From Rhodospirillales bacterium (GTDB lineage Bacteria > Pseudomonadota > Alphaproteobacteria > Acetobacterales > Acetobacteraceae): a stretch of DNA of 7,792 nucleotides. Made by a program: the position numbers and the translations under genes. Every line of letters begins with the position of its first letter. Position 1 is the stretch's first letter. A model generated the notes under the pieces. That model did no database searches. It was not told where the DNA came from and saw only the letters and a list, made by a program, of their open reading frames with translations. The stretch lies in NCBI GenBank assembly GCA_025350425.1, contig JANXXW010000164.1, positions 1 through 7,792 of the forward strand, in the 5' to 3' direction. Positions 6,371 through 7,792 of this stretch are shown here, one piece after another.

Positions 6371-6912
6371 TGTCTACCCCCCTCCGCGATGAGCGTCGGC
6401 CCGAGCGCCAGTATGCCGGTGCCCGCGTTAACAAACAGTGTGAACGCAACCGCGCGCAGGCTGCCAAGTCCGAGGCCGCTACGCACCAGGAACCATTGCA
6501 GCGCCAGCGCATAAATTGCAGTGCCCAGCAGCGCGATGCCCGCAGCCGAGGCGCGCGCAGGGCCCGCCGGAAGTAGGCTCGCGGCGACGAACATCGCCGC
6601 CGCGCCACCAATAGCGACCGCGAACTGGCACCAGTTGAACCCGACCGCGTAGCGCAGCCACGCCGCGTCGCACCGCCATCTCCGCGCCAACGCCTCGGAC
6701 AGAACCGCTGGCGCCAGCAGGGCCACCAAGGTCGCTAGCAAGTCTGTCAGCCCGAGCGTGATCGCGCCGCCCTGGAGCGCCGCCCACAGGCTGCTCAGCA
6801 CCGGGAACGCCAACAGCGGCGGCAGGCTGTTGAGGAACATCTGGCGCGTGCCCGCGATCAGGTCCCAACCGTCGGTGCGGAACCGCATCAGACGCAGGAC
6901 GCCCAGCAGCAT
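6367..6912 (-). CDS. Uncharacterised multi-pass membrane protein, first of a paralogous pair
   Basis: I do not recognise the family. As called it has 181 residues with about five likely membrane segments (roughly 29-48, 53-74, 86-113, 122-143, 151-172) and a short basic N-terminus (RLMRFRTDGWDL). It carries FNWC (92-95), D57, LS 71-72, A76-x-R78, W85-x-R87-Y88 and QWFLVR (139-144), each at positions matching the downstream protein. The start is uncertain: the ATG at 6912 is 23 bases after the dapD stop but has no clear Shine-Dalgarno; an in-frame TTG at 6939 overlaps the dapD stop by four bases (TTGA), would add nine residues, and would match the N-terminal length of the paralogue better. Lies directly downstream of dapD on the same strand. 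Function unknown; no catalytic motif or known transporter signature is visible. Confidence 0.78.
   Translation of the reverse strand: MLLGVLRLMRFRTDGWDLIAGTRQMFLNSLPPLLAFPVLSSLWAALQGGAITLGLTDLLATLVALLAPAVLSEALARRWRCDAAWLRYAVGFNWCQFAVAIGGAAAMFVAASLLPAGPARASAAGIALLGTAIYALALQWFLVRSGLGLGSLRAVAFTLFVNAGTGILALGPTLIAEGGRH
6377..6385 (-). promoter_or_regulatory. Strong ribosome binding site selecting a TTG start
   Basis: GGAGGGGGG on the minus strand, inside the end of the upstream membrane-protein gene and six bases before the TTG at 6370. The ideal spacing is the main reason for accepting the rare start codon. Confidence 0.75.
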
Positions 6913-6935
6913 TACCGGGGCCGGACGACGACCGC

Positions 6936-7772
6936 TCAATCGCGCAGCAGATCGTTGATGGAAGTCTTGGAGCGGGTCTGCTCGTCCACCCGCTTCACGA
7001 TCACCGCGCAATAAAGGCCGGGTCCCGGCGAGCCGTCCGGCAGGGCGCGGCCCGGCAGGCTGCCTGGCACCACCACCGAGTAGGCCGGCACCCGACCCAT
7101 GAACACCTCGCCGGTGGCGCGGTCCACGATCTTGGTGGTGGCGCTGAGGAACACGCCCATGGAGAGTACGCTGCCGCGCTCCACAATCACGCCCTCCACC
7201 ACTTCGGAGCGGGCACCGATGAAGCAGTCGTCCTCGATGATGGTCGGATTGGCCTGCAACGGCTCCAGCACGCCGCCGATGCCGACACCGCCGGACAGGT
7301 GGCAGTTGCGGCCGATCTGGGCGCAGGACCCGACGGTGACCCAGGTATCCACCATGGTCGCGCGGTCTACGTAGGCGCCCACGTTGACGAAGCTCGGCAT
7401 CAGAATGACGTTCGGCGCGATGTAGGCGGAGCGGCGCACCACGGCGCCCGGCACGGCGCGGAAACCAGCCGTGCGGAAGCGGTCGGCATCCCAGCCGTCG
7501 AACTTCATAGCCACTTTGTCGAACACGGGCGAGCCACCCGCCCCCTCCATCAACACGTTCTCCTGGAGCCGGAAAGACAGCAGAACCGCCTTTTTCAGCC
7601 ACTGATTTACATGCCAATCGGCGCCGATCTTCTCGGCAACACGCGCCTCGCCGCTCTCGAGCATGGCCAAGGCTGTCTCGACTGCCACACGGGCTGGTCC
7701 GGCAGTCGCGGCAGTGATGCCGTCACGCTCGTTCCAGAGGGCTTCTATTGTGGTCTGTAGAGAGTTGGACAT
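6936..7772 (-). CDS. dapD: 2,3,4,5-tetrahydropyridine-2,6-dicarboxylate N-succinyltransferase
   Basis: Cytoplasmic enzyme of the succinylase branch of lysine and diaminopimelate synthesis; it moves succinyl from succinyl-CoA to tetrahydrodipicolinate, feeding lysine and peptidoglycan. The 278-residue length fits the family. It has an N-terminal helical domain (1 to about 105), a left-handed beta-helix of hexapeptide repeats (about 110-230; e.g. SAYIAPNVILMPSFVN, GCAQIG-like turns, GVGIGG), and a C-terminal CoA-side segment with LYCAVIVKRVDEQTRSKTSI. Residues matching the catalytic Asp and Glu described for the mycobacterial enzyme are D142 (MVDTW) and E190 (ARSEVVEG). The start at 7772 has AGGAGG nine bases upstream. 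It leads a block with the two membrane proteins; its promoter would lie beyond the window. Complete, nothing odd seen. Confidence 0.96.
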   Translation of the reverse strand: MSNSLQTTIEALWNERDGITAATAGPARVAVETALAMLESGEARVAEKIGADWHVNQWLKKAVLLSFRLQENVLMEGAGGSPVFDKVAMKFDGWDADRFRTAGFRAVPGAVVRRSAYIAPNVILMPSFVNVGAYVDRATMVDTWVTVGSCAQIGRNCHLSGGVGIGGVLEPLQANPTIIEDDCFIGARSEVVEGVIVERGSVLSMGVFLSATTKIVDRATGEVFMGRVPAYSVVVPGSLPGRALPDGSPGPGLYCAVIVKRVDEQTRSKTSINDLLRD

Positions 7773-7781
7773 GGTATCGCG

Positions 7782-7787
7782 CCTCCT
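7782..7787 (-). promoter_or_regulatory. Ribosome binding site of dapD
   Basis: AGGAGG on the minus strand, nine bases before the ATG at 7772, confirming the dapD start near the right edge of the window. Confidence 0.75.
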
Positions 7788-7792
7788 CGGCG

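Noticed and set aside
6367..7617. 416-residue open frame running through dapD and the first membrane protein on the minus strand
   Set aside because: Its first two thirds are an out-of-frame shadow of dapD; only the last 181 or so residues are the real membrane protein.

Overview
The window reads as ordinary chromosome from a high-GC alphaproteobacterium, probably Rhodospirillales and perhaps Acetobacteraceae. The evidence is an Hsp20 gene followed by a DUF1150 protein, the NCPCH form of the threonyl-tRNA synthetase zinc motif, a succinylase-type DapD, and coding regions packed with few gaps. The family-level placement is inference. I see no mobile element, tRNA, rRNA, CRISPR array or origin.

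Layout: three transcription blocks. (1) Positions 1-3398, minus strand, read right to left: hsp20, a DUF1150 protein, a GT9 heptosyltransferase-like glycosyltransferase, and thrS, which runs off the left edge and lacks most of its anticodon-binding domain. (2) Positions 3554-5804, plus strand: def, fmt and truA, tightly packed. Fmt formylates initiator Met-tRNA, Def removes the formyl group from new proteins, and TruA makes pseudouridine in the tRNA anticodon arm. (3) Positions 5783-7772, minus strand: dapD (lysine/diaminopimelate synthesis) followed by two small unrecognised multi-pass membrane proteins. Blocks 1 and 2 diverge from a 155-bp intergenic region. Blocks 2 and 3 converge and overlap by 22 bp.

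The least explained parts are these. The two membrane proteins downstream of dapD appear to be diverged tandem paralogues: they share a [FW]NWC motif and a gap-free alignment over about 66 residues, and the second starts with TTG inside the stop codon of the first. A near-perfect hairpin encloses the GTG start of the glycosyltransferase gene, which looks as if it lost one base from an ancestral ATG-AGG-GTG start. The hsp20 leader can fold its Shine-Dalgarno sequence into a ROSE-like RNA thermometer hairpin. No wholly new system is evident; the membrane pair is the best candidate for undescribed biology. No stretch longer than 300 bases lacks a gene.
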